From PALSA-894 sp963734185 (GTDB taxonomy: Bacteria; Pseudomonadota; Alphaproteobacteria; Rhizobiales; Xanthobacteraceae), in the NCBI GenBank assembly GCA_963734185.1, contig CAVTGA010000001.1, positions 62,001-126,000 on the forward strand: a stretch of 64,000 nt of DNA, in the 5' to 3' direction. The number at the start of each line of letters is the position of its first letter. Positions within the stretch are counted from its first letter, which is position 1. The position numbers and the translations under genes are program-made. Of the stretch, positions 16,940 to 27,005 are shown one piece after another. The notes under the pieces were generated by a model. That model was given only the letters and a program-made list of their open reading frames with translations. It had not been told where the DNA came from and made no database searches.

Positions 16940-18986
16940 TTCGATGCCGGGCGTGACCGGCGCCGCGCTGCGGCAAGCCCTGTTCAATCCTCGCTCGGTC
17001 GCCGTCATCGGGCAATCCAATGACGCTACCAAGGCGGCCGGGCGGCCGCTTGCCTATCTGCGGCAGGTCGGCTTTGGCAGGCCGGTCTATGCGGTGAATG
17101 CCCGGCGCGACAGCGTGCTCGGCGAGCGTGCCTATCCGCGGATCGACGCGCTGCCCGAAGTGCCGGACCACGCCTACCTGGTGGTGCCGACCGAGGCAGT
17201 GGCCGATGCGGTCGAAGCCTGCGGCAGGTTCGGCGTCAAGGTTGCTACCATCCTGGCCGCCGGCTTCAGCGAGATCGGGGCGGCCGGCGTCGCGCGCGAG
17301 CAACAGCTCGGGGCAATCGCCGCCGCGACCGGCATCCGCATCGTCGGGCCGTCGAGCCTCGGCGTGGTGGACCTGCGCCGTCAACTCTATCTCACCGCCA
17401 ACGCCGCCTTCGGCGAACGCGACATCCCGGTCGGTCGCATCTTCGCCGCCTCGCAGAGCGGCAGCATGATCGGCGCGCTCGTGTCGCGCGGCAAGGCGCG
17501 CGGCATCGGCTTCGCAGGCCTCGTGTCCGTCGGCAACGAGGTGGATTTGTCGCTCGGCGAAATCTGCGCTGCGACGCTCGATGATCCGGACATCGACGGC
17601 TATCTCGTGTTCCTGGAGACGTTGCGCAGCAGCGCCGCGCTGCGCGCCTTCGCGTTTCGTGCCGCCGCGCGCGGCAAGCCCATCGTCGCCTACAAGCTCG
17701 GCCGTTCCGCCGAGGCGCGCGAGCTCGCGGTGACCCATACCGGCGCGCTCGCCGGCGAGGACGACGTGGCGGGCGCGTTCCTGGCCGACTGCGGCATCGC
17801 ACGGGTCGATACGCTCGAAGGCCTGCTCGAGGCGATGCCGCTACTGCGGCGGGTTCCGATCCGCCAGGAAGGCGCGTCGCCCGCCCGCGTCGCGGTAGTC
17901 ACCACCACCGCGGGCGGCGCCATGATGGCGGTCGACCCGCTGGCGGTGCGCGGTGTCGACATCGCCGTGCCGAGCGCTGCGACCTTGGCGCGTTTCGCGG
18001 CCAAGGGCATCGGTGTGACGCCCGCGCGCATCGTCGACTTGACCGTCGCCGGCGCGCGCTACGACACGATGAAGGCGGCGCTCGAGATCCTGATGAGCGC
18101 GCCCGAATTCGACCTCGTGCTGGCGGTGATCGGCTCCTGGGCGCGCAGCAGTCCGGAGGCGGCGACGCGACCGGTGATCGAGAGCGCGGGCGGCGAAAAG
18201 CCGATCGCCGCCTATCTGGTGCCCGATGCGCCGCACGCGCTTGCGCTCCTGACCGGCGCTGGCGTGCCTTGCTTCCGCACGCCGGAGGCCTGCGCCGACG
18301 CCATCGCGGCGACCCTGGCACGCCGTCCGCCAAGGCCGATGGTCGCGGCGCGTCCGGCGCAGGGCGATGCGCGCATGCTCGACGAGCTGGAGGCTTACAC
18401 GGTGCTCGATCGTCTCGGCATCGCGCGCGCACCAGCGGTCATGCTCGAGATCGGCATCAGCCGGGCGCCGGCGCTGCCGTTCGCCTATCCGGTGGCCGTC
18501 AAGGTGCTGTCCGCGGCCATCGCGCACAAGACCGAAGCCGGCGGTGTTGTGCTCAACGTGCACGACGGCGACGCGCTGGTGCGCGCCGTCGTGGGCATGC
18601 GCGGCACCGCGGATCGCGTTCTCGTCGCGCCGATGATCGCAGGGGTCGGCGAAGCGCTGATCGGCTACCGCGTCGACCGCGAGGCCGGGCCGCTGGTCAT
18701 GGTGGCGGCCGGCGGCATCCACACGGAAATCCATCGCGACCGCAGTCTGCGCCTCGCGCCGGTCGATGTCCCGACCGCGCAGGCAATGATCGGCGAGGTC
18801 AAGGCGTTCAAGGTGCTGTCCGGTTACCGCGGCAAGCCGAAAGGCGATCTCGACGCGCTTGCGCGCGCGATCGCGGCGTTGTCGCAGCTCGCGCACGATC
18901 CCGCCGTCGCCGAAGCCGAGGTCAATCCGCTGATCGTGCGTCCGGACGGGGTGGTTGCGGTCGACGCGCTGGTGCGGATGATGTGA
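16932..18986 (+). CDS. NDP-forming acyl-CoA synthetase (acetate-CoA ligase family)
   Basis: This 684-aa protein fuses the two subunits of NDP-forming acyl-CoA synthetases. It has a CoA-binding Rossmann domain at about 15-140 (RSVAVIGQSNDATKAAGRPLAYL) and a ligase domain at about 150-440. The phosphohistidine motif AVTHTGALAGEDDVAGAF is at about 260. The C-terminal ATP-grasp domain runs from about 470 to 684 (YPVAVKVLSAAIAHKTEAGGVVLNV). The enzyme activates a carboxylic acid with ATP and CoA or runs in reverse to make ATP. It probably handles the acid product of this pathway. It overlaps the upstream aldolase by eight bases. Confidence 0.93.
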   Translation: MSNSMPGVTGAALRQALFNPRSVAVIGQSNDATKAAGRPLAYLRQVGFGRPVYAVNARRDSVLGERAYPRIDALPEVPDHAYLVVPTEAVADAVEACGRFGVKVATILAAGFSEIGAAGVAREQQLGAIAAATGIRIVGPSSLGVVDLRRQLYLTANAAFGERDIPVGRIFAASQSGSMIGALVSRGKARGIGFAGLVSVGNEVDLSLGEICAATLDDPDIDGYLVFLETLRSSAALRAFAFRAAARGKPIVAYKLGRSAEARELAVTHTGALAGEDDVAGAFLADCGIARVDTLEGLLEAMPLLRRVPIRQEGASPARVAVVTTTAGGAMMAVDPLAVRGVDIAVPSAATLARFAAKGIGVTPARIVDLTVAGARYDTMKAALEILMSAPEFDLVLAVIGSWARSSPEAATRPVIESAGGEKPIAAYLVPDAPHALALLTGAGVPCFRTPEACADAIAATLARRPPRPMVAARPAQGDARMLDELEAYTVLDRLGIARAPAVMLEIGISRAPALPFAYPVAVKVLSAAIAHKTEAGGVVLNVHDGDALVRAVVGMRGTADRVLVAPMIAGVGEALIGYRVDREAGPLVMVAAGGIHTEIHRDRSLRLAPVDVPTAQAMIGEVKAFKVLSGYRGKPKGDLDALARAIAALSQLAHDPAVAEAEVNPLIVRPDGVVAVDALVRMM

Positions 18987-19003
18987 TGCCTCGGGAGGAG
19001 CCC

Positions 19004-19366
19004 ATGCTCGAACGCCTGCCCGAACTCGTGAACGCCGACGCCAACCTGGTGCGGCGCGGCCGCTTCGTCGACACCACGTTCATGCTGGCGATCGACGACA
19101 CGAACTACCTGATCAAAGTCGTCGAAGGCCGCATAGCCTCGGTGACGAGCGGGCCATTCATCACGCCGAACTATTCGTTCGCGCTACGTGCCGGCCGCGA
19201 TACCTGGAGCAAGTTCTGGCAGCCACTGCCTGCGCCCGGCTTCAACGACGTGTTCGCGCTGGTGAAGAAGCGGCTGTTGCGCATTGAAGGCGATCTCCAT
19301 CCCTTCATGGCGAACCTCATCTATTTCAAGGGTGTGCTCGCCGCCCCGCGCGGGAGCGTCTCATGA
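19004..19366 (+). CDS. hypothetical protein of a catabolic operon
   Basis: This 120-aa cytosolic protein has no motif I can name. It begins MLERLPELVNADANLVRRGRFVDTTFMLAIDD, has a central RAGRDTWSKFWQPLPAPGFNDVFALVKKRLLRIEGD, and ends with a hydrophobic LIYFKGVLAA. The layout (beta strands followed by a helix and a hydrophobic end) recalls SCP2-like lipid-binding folds, but this is only a guess. GGGAGGAG lies five bases before ATG 19004; an alternative ATG at 18986 overlaps the previous stop. It overlaps the hydrolase gene by four bases, so it is an integral member of the operon. Confidence 0.7.
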   Translation: MLERLPELVNADANLVRRGRFVDTTFMLAIDDTNYLIKVVEGRIASVTSGPFITPNYSFALRAGRDTWSKFWQPLPAPGFNDVFALVKKRLLRIEGDLHPFMANLIYFKGVLAAPRGSVS

Positions 19367-20224
19367 GCCCGCGCTTCGAGCCGATCACCGGCCGCTACCT
19401 GCATCTCGACCTGCTCGGCAAGCCGCACCGTCTCTATATCGAGGAGGCGGGGGAAGGCATTCCGCTGCTCTGCCTGCACACCGCAGGCTCGGATGGGCGG
19501 CAGTACCGTGGTCTGTTCAACGACGCGCGCATCACTGCGAATTATCGCGTGATCGTTTTCGACATGCCGTGGCACGGCAAATCCTCGCCGCCGCCAGGCT
19601 GGCAGGACGAGGAATACCGCCTCACCTCGCGCGACTACGTGCGCATGATCCTCGAAGTGGCGGATGCGCTCGCGCTCGATCAGCCGGTCGTGATGGGCTG
19701 CTCGATCGGCGGGCGCATCGTGCTGCATCTCGCGCATGAGCGCCCCGAGCGTTTCCGCGCCATCATCGGGCTCGAAATCTTCGCCGCACGTCGATCCCTA
19801 CTACGACGTGAGCTGGCTGCACCGGCCCGACGTGCACGGCGGCGAGGTCGCGGCCGGCGTCGTGTCCGGGCTCGTGTCGCCGACCGCGCCCGACCATGGG
19901 CGCTGGGAGACGCTGTGGCACTACATGCAGAGCGGGCCGGGCGTGTTCAAGGGCGACCTCTATTTCTATATGATCGACGGCGACATCAGCGACAAGCTCG
20001 ACAGGATCGACGCGCGCCGCTGCCCGCTCTACCTGCTCACCGGCGAATACGACTATTCTTGCACCACCGAGGGAACACTCGAAGTCGCGCGCCGCACCGG
20101 CGCCGAGGCGACGATCATGAAGGGCCTCGGGCACTTTCCGATGAGCGAAGACCCGGAGCGGTTCATCGGTTATCTGCTGCCGGTGCTGGAGCGCATCTGC
20201 GGCGCGCAGGCGAGCGCGGCGTGA
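19363..20224 (+). pseudogene. alpha/beta hydrolase with a +1 frameshift
   Basis: The first part (19363 to about 19775) encodes an alpha/beta hydrolase N-terminus: PLLCLHTAGSDGRQYRGLF, FDMPWHGKSSPP and the nucleophile elbow VVMGCSIGGRIVLHLAH. The rest is in the next frame (from about 19777): VDPYYDVSWLHRPDVHGG, then CPLYLLTGEYDYSCTTEGTL (catalytic Asp region) and KGLGHFPMSEDPERF (catalytic His), ending at 20224. Removing one A from the AAA at 19775-19777 restores a continuous 286-residue hydrolase with all catalytic residues. The cause is either a recent mutation or a sequencing insertion. The enzyme would hydrolyse an ester or a C-C bond in this pathway. Confidence 0.85.
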
Positions 20225-21096
20225 TGCAACCCATCGCCACCCTCGGCTTCATCGGGCTTGGCGTCATGGGCGAGCCGATGTGCGCCAATCTCGTGGCCAA
20301 GACGAGGCTGCCGGTCTACGGCTTCGACCTGAAGCGCGAACCGGTCGAGCGCCTCGCCGCCAAGGGGCTGAAGGCCTGCGCATCGATTGCCGAGGTTGCG
20401 GCCGCGGCCGATTGCGTTTTCCTCTCGCTGCATAGTCCGCAAGCGGTCGAAGATGTGTGCGCCGCGATCGCCGACGCCCAGGGCCGCACGCGCGTCATCG
20501 TCGACATGAGCACCACTCCGGTGAAGCTCACGCGCGCCCTGAGCGAGCGACTGGCGCAGCACGGCATCACACTCATCGACGCGCCGGTCGCCGGCATGCG
20601 GGCGCGTGCCCATGCGGGCACGCTTTCCATCATGGTGGGCGCCGGCGCGGAGTTGTTCGCGGCCATGGAGCCGTATCTCGCCCATATGGGTGAGGCAACG
20701 CACTGCGGCGAGACCAGTTTCGGCCAGGTCGTGAAGGCGCTCAACAACATGGTGGTGTTCATGACGGCGAATGCGCTCGCCGAAGCGATCACCATCGGCC
20801 GCCGCGCCGGGATCGACGCCAAGCTGTTGTTCGAGACCATGGCGAAAGGCTCATCCGACAGCGCGGTGCTGCGCACGGGAGGCCTGAAGCACCTCGTGCC
20901 CGACGATTTTCCCGAGGACGCGTTTCCCACCGACTATGCGCTCAAAGACATCCGCCTCGCGCTCGAGCTGGCGCAGGACGTCGGCGTCAACGCGCCCGCG
21001 GCGCGCCACACCTGCGACTTGCTCGAAGCGACCAGCCGCGCCGGCTACGGCAGGAACTATTATCCGGTGATGGTGAAGCTGATCGAGAAGGGGTAA
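20224..21096 (+). CDS. NAD(P)-dependent beta-hydroxyacid dehydrogenase (HIBADH family)
   Basis: This 290-aa enzyme is the operon's second member of the 3-hydroxyisobutyrate dehydrogenase family. GFIGLGVMGEPMCANLV is at about residues 8-24, the substrate loop IDAPVAGMRARAHAGTLSIMVG at about 118-139, and catalytic Lys in SFGQVVKALNNMVVFM at about 175. The substrate loop carries MRARAHAGT instead of the usual SGGxxGAxxGT, pointing to a substrate unlike that of the paralogue at 11594. Its ATG shares one base with the stop of the hydrolase gene. Confidence 0.9.
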   Translation: MQPIATLGFIGLGVMGEPMCANLVAKTRLPVYGFDLKREPVERLAAKGLKACASIAEVAAAADCVFLSLHSPQAVEDVCAAIADAQGRTRVIVDMSTTPVKLTRALSERLAQHGITLIDAPVAGMRARAHAGTLSIMVGAGAELFAAMEPYLAHMGEATHCGETSFGQVVKALNNMVVFMTANALAEAITIGRRAGIDAKLLFETMAKGSSDSAVLRTGGLKHLVPDDFPEDAFPTDYALKDIRLALELAQDVGVNAPAARHTCDLLEATSRAGYGRNYYPVMVKLIEKG

Positions 21097-21104
21097 TTTC
21101 CCCC

Positions 21105-22499
21105 ATGTCCCACACCGAGGCGCATGCGCTGCATCCGGCCGCCGGCGCGACCGACGCGCTGGTCGATTTCGCGAACGGACTGCGCTACGCCGATCTGTCG
21201 GACGAAGTGCGCTACTACGCGCGCCGGCACCTGCTCGACACCATCGGCGTGATGATCGCGGGTGCGCCGGGTGATATCGCCACGCACGCGGAGACCATGC
21301 TGGGAAACGTGCGCGGCGGCGGCGCCATCCCGGTGCCGGGCCGGGCGCACCGGCAAGACCTGCTCGACGCGACCTTCCTCGGCGGCACGGCGGCGCACGG
21401 CATCGAACTCGACGACGGCTATCGGGTCGGCTCGGCCCATTGCGGCTGCACTGTCGTCCCGGCGGCACTGAGCGTGGCGTACGCGCGCGGTGCGGGCGGC
21501 TCCGCGCTGATAGAGGCGGTCGTCGCCGGCTATGAGGTCGCGATCAGTCTGGCGCGCGCTTGCGCGCCCGACCTGCGCCAGCGCGGCTTCCATCCGACCA
21601 GCGCGGTCGGCCCGTTCGGGGCGGCGGTGGCGGTCGCCAAGCTGCGCGGCCTCACCCGTGAACAGATCGCCCATGCCATAGGGATCGCGGCGAGCAGCGC
21701 GGCCGGCCTGTTCGCCTTCGTCAACGGCGGCGCCGACATCAAGCGGTTGCACGCCGGCCATGCATCGCGCGAGGGCCTGCAGGCCGCGTTGCTCGCCGAG
21801 CAGGGCGTGCAGGGCCCGCCCGGTGTGATCGAGGCGCGCGACGGTTTCATGCAGGCGTTCGCGTTCGGCCGCTCCGACAAGGCGCGCGCCGTGCAAGTGC
21901 CGCCGCCGTTCGGTATCACCGATTGCTACATCAAGCCCTATGCCTGCTGCCGCCACATTCAGCCGGCGGTCGAGGCGCTGTTCGGCCTGATGAATGACGA
22001 GAACATCGCCGCCGACGACATCGCCCACGTCGACGTGCAGACCTATCGCATCGCCGCCGAGCACGCGCATACCGGATGGGACGACTACGCGTCCGCACAG
22101 CTCAGCTTTCCCTATCTCATGGGTCTCGCCGCCCGCTTCCGCGGCATCAAGGTGCACCACTTCAACGAAGCGACGCGGCGCGACCCGGTGTTCACGGAGT
22201 TCGCGCGCAAGCTGACCGTCACGGCGCCTCCCGAAATCGACGCCCTTTACCCGAAACTGCGCCCCGCACGCGTCACCGTCACGACGCCGCGCGGCACCTT
22301 CACCCGCCAGGCCGACGAGGCGCTCGGCTCGCGCCTGGTGCCGCTCGACGATGCCGGGTTGACGGCGAAATTCCACGATCTGGTCGCCCCGGTGCTCGGC
22401 GCCGAGCGTTCCGCCGCGGCGGCCGAGACGCTTTGGGCGATCGACACGGTCGACGACGTGCGTCCGCTTGTTGCGGCGCTGGCAAGGTTCGAAGCTTGA
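21105..22499 (+). CDS. MmgE/PrpD family protein
   Basis: This 464-aa protein belongs to the MmgE/PrpD family, which includes 2-methylcitrate dehydratase and cis-aconitate decarboxylase. It has YYARRHLLDTIGVMIAGAPGD (about 39-60), GTAAHGIELDDGYRVGSAHCG (about 90-110), an all-helical domain with HPTSAVGPFGAAVAVAKLRGL, and YACCRHIQPAVEAL (about 283-296). The enzymes act on tricarboxylic or related acids in the cytosol. It is the last gene of the operon, eight bases after the dehydrogenase, and meets a minus-strand gene 70 bases on. Confidence 0.9.
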   Translation: MSHTEAHALHPAAGATDALVDFANGLRYADLSDEVRYYARRHLLDTIGVMIAGAPGDIATHAETMLGNVRGGGAIPVPGRAHRQDLLDATFLGGTAAHGIELDDGYRVGSAHCGCTVVPAALSVAYARGAGGSALIEAVVAGYEVAISLARACAPDLRQRGFHPTSAVGPFGAAVAVAKLRGLTREQIAHAIGIAASSAAGLFAFVNGGADIKRLHAGHASREGLQAALLAEQGVQGPPGVIEARDGFMQAFAFGRSDKARAVQVPPPFGITDCYIKPYACCRHIQPAVEALFGLMNDENIAADDIAHVDVQTYRIAAEHAHTGWDDYASAQLSFPYLMGLAARFRGIKVHHFNEATRRDPVFTEFARKLTVTAPPEIDALYPKLRPARVTVTTPRGTFTRQADEALGSRLVPLDDAGLTAKFHDLVAPVLGAERSAAAAETLWAIDTVDDVRPLVAALARFEA

Positions 22500-22569
22500 G
22501 GCAGTGTCGAGGCTTGGCCAAGATCGCGACCGACTGTCGCTCGCGCGGGCTTCAAGAGAGGGGCGGCGG

Positions 22570-24723
22570 CTAAGCCTCAGGTTGATCGGCCTGAATCTTG
22601 AGGCGGTCAACGGAAGCCACGAACTCTGCTACGCTCCGGAATCTATCGACATTACCAAGTGCGGTTCCAATCACTCGATGAGCGTGGCGAAGGAATGTCG
22701 CCACCGAACTCACGTCATGCCGCGCTAGCGGCGAGATGTCTTGGCGGGCTCGAAGCCGGTATGCATCGCGCACATTTCGCGCGATCGCTTCACGCTCGGT
22801 CCTGTCTTGAGCCAGCAGCAATCCCATACGCTCGGCCACGTTGAACTCCACCGGTTCGGCGGAATGCTGCAGGAGCAACGCTTCGAGTGAGGAGAGAGTG
22901 TAGACCAAGCGCTCGATAGGATTTGAATAGGTCGTCCCTGTTCCGAACAGCAGCAAGCTCGATCTGACAGCGAGCGCAAAGGCGCCAAGCCCTTCCGGGC
23001 GCACCAGCCCTCCCAGCGCGTCGAGGCCGGGTCGCAATCCGGCTAAGTCCGCTTGGAAAATTCTCCAGTCGGGCGGGTTCGGCGAAAGCGTCGCTTGCGT
23101 ATAAACGAACCTTTCTTCGCCGAGAATTAATAGATTCGAAACCGGAACAATCTCTGCTCCGAGCAATGCGGTTGCGCATGTCGTCGGAAAGCTCCTCGCA
23201 GCTGGCGAGAAAAATCTCAAGAGCCCGACAACGATACGCGCGATGGCTTCGCCGACCTCTTTGGCTTTTTCCGGCTCGCCGTCCATCTTGAAAACTACGG
23301 CTGCGAGACCCTGCATCTGCTCTCTCAGATTGTTGAAAAGGTCGACGATTCTCTCACGCTGATGCGGCGCGGAGCTGAGAGCTTGCGCCTCCAGCCGTTC
23401 AATCATGGCCTTGGTCACGGTCGCTATCTCGACGGGGCCGATGGCAAACGGAGCTTGAACTTCGAGGTGTGCAATCGGAGCCCATAGTTCCAACGGTTGA
23501 ACGGCTTCTCGGCTGGCCTTGACCATGGCTCCAGACAGACTACTCGTCTCAGTTGCGTTAAATTTGGATTGGAGCCATTTGACAACAACCTCTTCTATGA
23601 ACGACCGGCTAAGCGTCCGGCGCGCCCAACCCGACTTCAGAACACCCTCTGTCAATGTTTGTATTTCGGCGAAAGTTTCTTCATCCAATCCGAACACACC
23701 TCCGTCCTTGTAGATGAACGCGAATACGCGACGGCCTGCCACGTCATTGCCCCAAAAGAAAGGCCCCTCGACGATATCTTGGCCGGTGAGCGTCGGGCCG
23801 GCAGGGCGCTCACTTGCAAAACCGTCACCGTGCTGATTCGGCAAGTCGATCTCTCGGACCTTCTTCAGGATCTCTTCCGCCGCCGCGTCCAGCGCGACAG
23901 CCTGGTCGGATGCAAAAGCAAACCTTTGCTCCGGCTCATCCGCGCTTCCCTGCGAAGTTTCCGCCCTCCCTGCGGCGGACGGCACAGACGATGTCGCGGG
24001 CGTTCCCGGCTGGTTCAACGCGGTTTGCAGCGCGCGCAACTCGTCCAAATCGGCCGAGTGAAACTGATCCAGTTCCTCTTGCAACCAGTCATGAAACGCC
24101 TCGATCTTATCCGTGTAGGCTTCGGCAAGAACGCAGATATCGACGAAATCGCCGGAGCTTTCAATGAATGTCTGCGCCGACACCGACCATCTGCTCCATG
24201 TCAGCAGATGAGTTGCCCTGATGCGGATGCCGGCCGTGAGAATGCCGCCACCGCCGGGGGAACCGGGGTTCGATTGGAAGTTCAAGAACATTTCGGATTT
24301 GGGCAATCCGTTATGCAGCATGAAGTTGCGCAAATCCTGCACGAATTTCGCGAGCGGATGATTGGCGAATTCAGCATCGACCTTAGTTTGATACCGCTTC
24401 AAGATCGGCGTGTTGCTGTAGTGCTCGCGTATCAGGGCACGAGTGTGTTCGACAAGCGTCAGCGCTGCTGCGACAAAGTTGTGGACTTGCCGCGTGACTT
24501 CGCGATGGGTTTGTCGACCTGCCTCTCTATTGTCTTGAGCCATCAAACGGAGACCTTCGTCGGGATCATTCACGCGACGCGTGATCTCGATGAGTTCCTG
24601 GGCGTTCCCGCGAAAGATGTTGAGCGAGAATGTCCGATGGTGTGATCGATTGAGGTGTTCCATTCCTCGCGACGCATGAATCGCGCTAAGAAGATCGCCC
24701 TGATTTTTGCCGACGTTGCTCAC
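22570..24723 (-). CDS. 717-aa protein with HEPN-like motifs at both ends; possible RNA-targeting defence protein
   Basis: This long protein is isolated between metabolic genes and its DNA is visibly poorer in GC. The C-terminal part (about residues 600-695) fits the Apea-like HEPN fold: SNPIERLVYTLSSLEALLL, ERMGLLLAQDRTEREAIARN, then VRDAYRLRARQDISPLARHD. The N-terminal part is also helical and holds R132-N-F-M-L-H137, the R-polar-x3-H form of the HEPN ribonuclease active site, followed by NGLP. A Pro/Ser/Gly-rich linker lies at about 235-265. HEPN proteins are commonly RNases of abortive-infection and toxin systems; the role here is inferred. It starts with GTG preceded by AGGATGG. I see no partner gene. 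Confidence 0.7.
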   Translation of the reverse strand: MSNVGKNQGDLLSAIHASRGMEHLNRSHHRTFSLNIFRGNAQELIEITRRVNDPDEGLRLMAQDNREAGRQTHREVTRQVHNFVAAALTLVEHTRALIREHYSNTPILKRYQTKVDAEFANHPLAKFVQDLRNFMLHNGLPKSEMFLNFQSNPGSPGGGGILTAGIRIRATHLLTWSRWSVSAQTFIESSGDFVDICVLAEAYTDKIEAFHDWLQEELDQFHSADLDELRALQTALNQPGTPATSSVPSAAGRAETSQGSADEPEQRFAFASDQAVALDAAAEEILKKVREIDLPNQHGDGFASERPAGPTLTGQDIVEGPFFWGNDVAGRRVFAFIYKDGGVFGLDEETFAEIQTLTEGVLKSGWARRTLSRSFIEEVVVKWLQSKFNATETSSLSGAMVKASREAVQPLELWAPIAHLEVQAPFAIGPVEIATVTKAMIERLEAQALSSAPHQRERIVDLFNNLREQMQGLAAVVFKMDGEPEKAKEVGEAIARIVVGLLRFFSPAARSFPTTCATALLGAEIVPVSNLLILGEERFVYTQATLSPNPPDWRIFQADLAGLRPGLDALGGLVRPEGLGAFALAVRSSLLLFGTGTTYSNPIERLVYTLSSLEALLLQHSAEPVEFNVAERMGLLLAQDRTEREAIARNVRDAYRLRARQDISPLARHDVSSVATFLRHAHRVIGTALGNVDRFRSVAEFVASVDRLKIQADQPEA

Positions 24724-25005
24724 GATCCATCCTACAGAACGGTGTCTTTCCTTTGCATCCGAGATTCCGCCAACGATCGCTTTGACGCCGACCTGCTAAT
24801 CTGGACAGCTCATATCATGTGCGCAGATTGTGGCCGGCATTGTGCGTCGTGCAGCCGAGCCGTTGCCGTTTCCAACGAATTCGTCTTGCCGCGCAGACGG
24901 TCCAAGATTGGCGGCGCGACGTTCGTTTTCGGGGAAAAAGGGGGGATGCGCCCCGCTGGCGGTTAGGCGAAACTCGCCCCAAAGACCTGAGACAGGGAAG
25001 ACACC
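24724..25005. other. intergenic region between divergent genes
   Basis: These 282 bases separate the minus-strand HEPN-like gene from the plus-strand TRAP binding-protein gene. Promoters for both should lie here. I see no strong promoter consensus or repeat. A boundary in base composition falls near 24900, with lower GC to the left. Confidence 0.5.
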
Positions 25006-26025
25006 ATGAAACGAACACTTGCAATGATCGCTCTACTGCTGACCGCAACCTGCGCCAGCGCATGGGGGCAGGACAGGCCGGTGCAACTCCGCTTCGGGCA
25101 CTGGGTGCCGCCGAGCCATCCGATGCACGTCTCGGCCGAAGCCTGGGCCGCCTCGATCGACAAGGCCTCGGGCGGGACGATCAAGATCACCATCTACCCG
25201 GCGCAGCAGCTCGGCAAGGCATTCGACCACTACAACATGGCGCGCGACGGCATTGCCGACATCGCGCACGTCAATCCCGGCTATGAACCCGGCCGCTTCC
25301 CGGTGATGGGCGCCTCCGAGCTGCCGTTCATGTTCGCCAACGCCAAGGAAGGCAGTGCCGCGCTCGACGCGTGGTACCGCAAGTACGCCGGCAAGGAGAT
25401 GGCCGACGTCAAATACTGCCTCACCTTCGCGCACGACCCGGCGACCATCCACACCACGCGCAAGAAGGTCGTGCTGCCCGCCGACATGCGCGGCATGAAG
25501 GTGCGCCCGGCGAACGCCACGATCGCGCGTCTCGTGACCCTGCTGGGCGGCACCAACGTACAGGCTTCTGCGCCGGAAGCGCGCGACGTGCTGGAGAAGG
25601 GCGTGGCCGAGGCCATCACCTTCCCGTGGGGCTCGATCGTGCTGTTCGGCATCGACAAGGTCACCAGGTATCACGTCGACTCCGCCTTCTACGTGACCGA
25701 GCAGACCTGGGTGCTCAACAAGGCGAAGTACGAGGCACTGTCGGCGGCGCAGAAGAAAGTCATCGACGACCATTGCACCAGCGAGTGGGCGCTGAAGATC
25801 GCCACCCCCTGGGCCGACTTCGAGGCCGGCGGGCGCGACAAGATCAAGGCGCAAAGCGGCCACGAGGTCTATGCGCTCACACCCGAGCAACTCGACGAGT
25901 GGCGCAAGGCGGCCGTCCCGCTGCGCGCCGAATGGGCCGAGAACGTGCGCAAGGCGGGCTATAACCCAGACACGGTGATGAACGATCTCAAAGCGGAACT
26001 CGCCAAGTACAATTCGGCCTATTGA
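25006..26025 (+). CDS. TRAP transporter solute-binding protein (DctP family)
   Basis: This 339-aa periplasmic protein has a signal peptide (MKRTLAMIALLLTATCASAWG) and the DctP/DctB fold: FGHWVPPSHPMHVSAEAWAASIDKASGGTIKITIYPAQQLG, the carboxylate-binding arginine in RGMKVRPANATIARL (about 160-175), and APEARDVLEKGVAEAI. It should bind an organic acid and hand it to DctQ/DctM membrane subunits, but no such genes are beside it, so it is an orphan in this window. The ATG has GGGAAG about seven bases upstream. A copy of the large palindromic repeat starts one base after its stop codon. Confidence 0.92.
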   Translation: MKRTLAMIALLLTATCASAWGQDRPVQLRFGHWVPPSHPMHVSAEAWAASIDKASGGTIKITIYPAQQLGKAFDHYNMARDGIADIAHVNPGYEPGRFPVMGASELPFMFANAKEGSAALDAWYRKYAGKEMADVKYCLTFAHDPATIHTTRKKVVLPADMRGMKVRPANATIARLVTLLGGTNVQASAPEARDVLEKGVAEAITFPWGSIVLFGIDKVTRYHVDSAFYVTEQTWVLNKAKYEALSAAQKKVIDDHCTSEWALKIATPWADFEAGGRDKIKAQSGHEVYALTPEQLDEWRKAAVPLRAEWAENVRKAGYNPDTVMNDLKAELAKYNSAY

Positions 26026-26026
26026 G

Positions 26027-26181
26027 CGTAGGGTGGGCAAAGGCGCGGCCCCGTCTTCGCAAGGTTGACGCGCTGAACCGTCTCCGCGCCGTGCCCACGC
26101 GGACGCTCCCGATGAAACGCGTGGGCAAAGGCGCGTAGCGCTTGCGCCAACGGCGACTGTTCCGTCTTGCGCCTTTGCCCG
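26027..26181. repeat. large palindromic repeat, copy 1 (5' part; interrupted by group II intron 1)
   Basis: The left arm CGTAGGGTGGGCAAAGGCGC begins at 26027. The right arm GCGCCTTTGCCCG ends at 26181, where a group II intron starts; its last seven bases, CCCTACG, reappear at 26976-26982 just after the intron. The middle has an extra internal palindrome (CGTGCCCACGC...GCGTGGGCAAAGGCGCG). Joined, the copy is 162 bases. It lies directly after the TRAP gene and, like the other copies, at an operon end. Confidence 0.85.
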
Positions 26182-26975
<794 letters not shown>

Positions 26976-26982
26976 CCCTACG
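26976..26982. repeat. large palindromic repeat, copy 1 (3' end after the intron)
   Basis: These seven bases, CCCTACG, complete the right arm of the repeat that is interrupted at 26181. They show that the intron inserted after GCGCCTTTGCCCG without target loss. Confidence 0.75.
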
Positions 26983-27005
26983 GCAGCAAGGGACGAGGAG
27001 AGTGC

